DNA of 16,566 bases from Thalassospiraceae bacterium (GTDB taxonomy: Bacteria > Pseudomonadota > Alphaproteobacteria > Rhodospirillales > Magnetovibrionaceae), in NCBI GenBank assembly GCA_030637845.1, contig DAOWFT010000111.1:1-16566 (forward strand). The letters are read 5' to 3'. Below, in pieces: positions 13,732 through 16,566 of the stretch. The notes under the pieces were generated by a model. That model saw nothing but the letters and a program-made list of their open reading frames with translations, did no database searches and was not told the DNA's origin. Both the position numbers and the translations under genes were made by a program. Every line of letters starts with the position of its first letter. The first letter of the stretch is position 1.

Positions 13732-15038
13732 CGTTTTTCTATGGGAACGAAATCACGATGTGTCGCCCCGGTGTAAAGCTGGCGCGGGCGGCCAATTTTT
13801 TGGCTGGGGTCTTCGATCATTTCGTTCCATTGGGCAACCCAGCCAACAACACGGGCAACCGCGAACAAAACCGTAAACATGGATGTCGGGATACCCATTG
13901 CCTTGAAAATAATCCCTGAATAGAAATCAACGTTGGGATACAGCTTCTTTTCGATGAAGTATTCGTCTTCCAGCGCAATTCGTTCCAGCTCCATGGCCAA
14001 ATCAAGAAGTGGATCATCCTTGATGCCAAGATCGTTTAGCACCTCATGGCAGGTCTGGCGCATTACCGTGGCCCGGGGATCGTGATTTTTATAAACCCGG
14101 TGACCAAAACCCATAAGCCTGAATGGATCGTTTTTATCTTTGGCGCGTTTTATAAACTCGCCAACCCGGTCTTTTGAGCCGATTTCGCTTAGCATATTAA
14201 GCACCGCTTCGTTGGCGCCGCCGTGGGCCGGCCCCCAAAGTGATGCGATGCCCGATGCGATGCAGGCAAACGGGTTGGCGCCCGATGACCCGGCAATACG
14301 TACCGTCGATGTGGATGCGTTTTGCTCATGATCGGCGTGGAGAATAAGGATGCGATCCATGGCCTTGGCCAGAACCGGATTTGCCACGTATTCCTCGCAT
14401 GGGTTGGAAAACATCATGTAGAGGAAGTTTTCCGAGAATTTGAGATCATTTTTCGGGTAGGCAAACGGAAGCCCGCGGGAATAACGGTAGGCATTGGCCG
14501 CAATGGTCGGCATTTTTGCAATCATGCGGGTTGAGGCAATAAAGCGATGCTTGGGGTCGGAAATATCGGTGCTATCGTGATAAAACGCCGAAAGTGCGCC
14601 AACCACACCAACCATAATGGCCATCGGGTGTGAATCCCGCCTGAACCCGGTGAAAAAATCGTTCATCTGTTCGTGCAGCATGGTGTGATAGGTAATACGT
14701 TTTAGAAACTTGTCTTTTTGGTCCTGGGTCGGCAATTCACCATAAATCAACAAATAGCACACCTCCATAAAGGTGCTCTCTTCGGCCAGTTGCTTAATGG
14801 GGTAGCCACGGTAAAGCAGCTCACCTTTTTCACCGTCAATGTAGGTAATTTCCGATTGGCAGCTGCCGGTCGAGGTGTAGCCGGGATCGTAGGTAAAGCA
14901 TCCGGTTTCGGCATATAGCTTGCGGATATCGATAACCGCAGGGCCAATGGTGCCTTCAAGCAGGGGCAATTCCCAGCTTTGTCCGGTGGTGTTATCGGTC
15001 AGCGTAAATGATTTACTGGCTGATTTTGGATCTGGCAT
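13725..15038 (-). CDS. gltA: Citrate synthase (type II, proteobacterial)
   Basis: Citrate synthase condenses oxaloacetate with acetyl-CoA at the entry of the TCA cycle. The 437-residue product has the length of the hexameric, NADH-sensitive type II enzymes. The three catalytic residues are visible: H272 in LWGPAHGGANEAVL, H313 in GFGHRVYKNHDPRA and D371 in NVDFYSG. LHADHEQNAS (233-242) and TGCFTYDPGYTSTGSC (45-60) are further landmarks; the latter is in the N-terminal domain typical of the Gram-negative form. The start is ATG with GAGAGG at 15045-15050, 6 bases upstream on the minus strand. Transcription runs from gltX, which ends 33 bases upstream, so the two probably form one operon. Whether NADH inhibits it cannot be settled here. 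Confidence 0.97.
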   Translation of the reverse strand: MPDPKSASKSFTLTDNTTGQSWELPLLEGTIGPAVIDIRKLYAETGCFTYDPGYTSTGSCQSEITYIDGEKGELLYRGYPIKQLAEESTFMEVCYLLIYGELPTQDQKDKFLKRITYHTMLHEQMNDFFTGFRRDSHPMAIMVGVVGALSAFYHDSTDISDPKHRFIASTRMIAKMPTIAANAYRYSRGLPFAYPKNDLKFSENFLYMMFSNPCEEYVANPVLAKAMDRILILHADHEQNASTSTVRIAGSSGANPFACIASGIASLWGPAHGGANEAVLNMLSEIGSKDRVGEFIKRAKDKNDPFRLMGFGHRVYKNHDPRATVMRQTCHEVLNDLGIKDDPLLDLAMELERIALEDEYFIEKKLYPNVDFYSGIIFKAMGIPTSMFTVLFAVARVVGWVAQWNEMIEDPSQKIGRPRQLYTGATHRDFVPIEKRK

Positions 15039-15071
15039 ACTTAACCTCTCTTTTTATTATTATTCGGAGCA

Positions 15072-16481
15072 TTATTTGTGTGCATTTAGGGCATCGTCAA
15101 TTCGGCCAAGGGTTTCCTCTTTTCCGAGCACTTCCAGTACTTCAAACATTCCGGGTGATGAATTAGACCCCGTAAGCGCGGCACGTAGTGGCCCAGCCAC
15201 CGCACCCAGTTTGCACCCGGTATTTTCGGAAAAAGCCCTGGCTTTTTCTTCCAATGCCGATGCGTCCCAGTCATCGGTTTTGGCCAATATAGCACGAAAA
15301 CCAGCCAGTTTGTCAGGGCCGTCACCAGAAAGGAGCTTGGCCGCCTTGTCATTCATGGCAAGGGGCCTGTTTTGGCAATAAAATGCTGCATTTTCAGATA
15401 GTTCTACGATTGTCTTAGCGCGTTCCTTTAGGCCAGCCATACCCTTTTTGAGCCTGTTTTCGGCATCATTTGACACTTTTCCAGCCAAAAGTTCGTTAAT
15501 TTTTGGCATGACCAGCTGGGCGAGGCGTTCGTCACCCGCTTCGCGAATATAGTGGGCATTGAGGCTGGTCAGCTTGTCCATATCAAACCTGGCTGCGGCC
15601 TTGCCAACATCGGCGACATCAAACCATTCTATGGCTTGATCTTTGGATATTATTTCATCATCACCGTGGCCCCAGCCAAGACGAAGCAAATAATTGCAAA
15701 CGGCTTCGGGCAAAAAGCCCATCTCCTCATAGGCCTCAACCCCCAAGGCACCATGACGTTTTGAAAGCTTTTTCCCATCTGCGCCGTGCAAAAGCGGCAT
15801 ATGGGCAAATACCGGCAACTCCCAGTCCATTGCCTTGTAAAGCTGTATCTGCCTGAATGTGTTGGTCAGGTGGTCGTCGCCGCGAATAACGTGGGTTACA
15901 TCCATATCATGATCATCAACCACAACCGCCAGCATGTATGTGGGCGTGCCGTCTGCGCGCAGTAGAACAAAATCGTCTATCTCGGCATTTTTAACGCTAA
16001 CGTCACCTTGAATCATGTCGCTTATGGTTGTTGTTCCAGATTTCTCTGATTTTATGCGGACAACCGGGGAAACGCCTTCGGGGGCGTCGTCTGGGCCTCG
16101 CTCACGCCATCTGCCGTCATAACGCATGGGCCTTCCTTCGGATTTGGCCAATTCACGCATTTCGCTCAACTCTTCGGGTGAGCAATAGCAGTTGTATGCC
16201 TTGCCTTCGGCCAGCAGCTTTTTTGCCACATCAACATGGTTTTGCTGGCGTGAATACTGGCTTATGGGATCTTCATCGGCACCCAGGCCGAGCCAGCGCA
16301 TACCGTGGATAATCGCTTCGGTTGCTTCGTCGGTTGATCTGGCCCGGTCGGTATCTTCAATCCTGAGCAAAAACTTACCCCCCGTATGACGAGAGTAAAG
16401 CCAGTTAAACAGCGCCGTTCTGGCGCCGCCAATATGTAGAAATCCTGTGGGTGAGGGGGCAAATCTGGTAACGACGGTCAT
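15072..16481 (-). CDS. gltX: Glutamyl-tRNA synthetase (class I)
   Basis: GltX charges tRNA(Glu) with glutamate in the cytoplasm. In many alphaproteobacteria a GluRS also mischarges tRNA(Gln) for later amidation by GatCAB. I chose the start at 16481 (MTVVTRFAPSPTG), giving 469 residues, equal to the usual length. A GTG at 16550 would add 23 residues that do not resemble the family. In this numbering HIGG, the HIGH-type motif, is at 16-19. The KMSKS-type motif KLSKR is at 238-242, within the stretch GKKLSKRHGALGVE. VIRGDDHLTNTFRQ is also conserved, and the C-terminal helical anticodon-binding domain is full length. The zinc-binding insert keeps C98 and C100 (CYCS), but the second pair is W125 and E127 (YDGRWRE) rather than Cys and His. 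A GAGGA lies 14 bases upstream, rather distant. It leads the gltX-gltA unit. Confidence 0.95.
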   Translation of the reverse strand: MTVVTRFAPSPTGFLHIGGARTALFNWLYSRHTGGKFLLRIEDTDRARSTDEATEAIIHGMRWLGLGADEDPISQYSRQQNHVDVAKKLLAEGKAYNCYCSPEELSEMRELAKSEGRPMRYDGRWRERGPDDAPEGVSPVVRIKSEKSGTTTISDMIQGDVSVKNAEIDDFVLLRADGTPTYMLAVVVDDHDMDVTHVIRGDDHLTNTFRQIQLYKAMDWELPVFAHMPLLHGADGKKLSKRHGALGVEAYEEMGFLPEAVCNYLLRLGWGHGDDEIISKDQAIEWFDVADVGKAAARFDMDKLTSLNAHYIREAGDERLAQLVMPKINELLAGKVSNDAENRLKKGMAGLKERAKTIVELSENAAFYCQNRPLAMNDKAAKLLSGDGPDKLAGFRAILAKTDDWDASALEEKARAFSENTGCKLGAVAGPLRAALTGSNSSPGMFEVLEVLGKEETLGRIDDALNAHK

Positions 16482-16566
16482 GGGCGGTAAACAAATCCTC
16501 GTTCTTGGGTGAAGTTTGGCATTATTATGAATTGGAGTGGGGTTTAACACATTTAAGGCATTCTTA

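Noticed and set aside
13791..13804. Hairpin GCCAA-TTTT-TTGGC as a gloA terminator
   Set aside because: It lies inside conserved gltA coding sequence, the stem is only 5 bp, and no T run follows.
16482..16550. GTG at 16550 as the gltX start
   Set aside because: It adds 23 residues (LNPTPIHNN...) that do not match GluRS proteins; the ATG at 16481 gives the normal MTVVTRFAPSPTG opening and length.
16482..16566. Promoter for gltX-gltA on the minus strand
   Set aside because: AT-rich stretches such as CATAATAAT occur, but no pair of -35 and -10 elements with acceptable spacing is visible and the window ends here.
1..16566. Undescribed multi-gene system, mobile element, CRISPR or defence island
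   Set aside because: All genes belong to well-known housekeeping families in a conserved order; there are no direct-repeat arrays, integrase or transposase genes, or unexplained intergenic blocks.

Overview
The window is a conserved, densely packed chromosomal segment of a Gram-negative alphaproteobacterium of roughly medium GC. Evidence for this is the gene order tsf-pyrH-frr-uppS-cdsA-dxr-rseP-bamA-skp-lpxD-fabZ-lpxA-lpxI-lpxB, the use of LpxI rather than LpxH, and a convergent gltX-gltA pair beside lpxB. This arrangement is typical of alphaproteobacteria. The proteins look Rhodospirillales-like to me, but I cannot fix the lineage without a search.

Layout. Positions 1-521 hold the 3' part of tsf (EF-Ts), followed by a clear intrinsic terminator. 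From 656 to 13722, fourteen genes run on the + strand with short gaps or overlaps. They are pyrH and frr (UMP kinase, ribosome recycling), uppS, cdsA and dxr (undecaprenyl lipid carrier, CDP-diacylglycerol, MEP isoprenoid pathway), rseP (site-2 protease), bamA and skp (outer-membrane protein assembly), lpxD, fabZ, lpxA, lpxI and lpxB (lipid A plus the shared fatty-acid dehydratase), and finally a glyoxalase I gene. On the - strand, gltX (glutamyl-tRNA synthetase) and gltA (citrate synthase) form a two-gene unit that converges on the glyoxalase gene with only 2 bases between the stop codons.

How the genes work together. Most of the + strand is an envelope-building cluster. Dxr supplies isoprenoid precursors, and UppS makes from them the C55 carrier used for peptidoglycan and surface polysaccharides. 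CdsA commits phosphatidate to phospholipids. FabZ, LpxD and LpxA draw on the same 3-hydroxyacyl-ACP pool, and LpxA-LpxD-LpxI-LpxB make most of the early lipid A pathway (LpxC and LpxK are not here). BamA and Skp deliver and insert outer-membrane proteins, and RseP is a candidate link to envelope-stress control.

I see no mobile element, CRISPR array, tRNA, rRNA, phage gene, toxin-antitoxin pair or defence system, and no sign of an undescribed multi-gene system. Every gene is assigned to a known family. No gap exceeds 300 bases; the longest (522-655) holds the tsf terminator and the pyrH leader. The points worth a second look are small-scale: an in-frame 15-bp minisatellite in uppS, an acidic linker in RseP, two plausible starts for bamA, frequent non-ATG starts, a degenerate zinc site in GltX, a compact CdsA, a palindrome spanning two convergent stop codons, and a glyoxalase gene attached to the lipid A operon.
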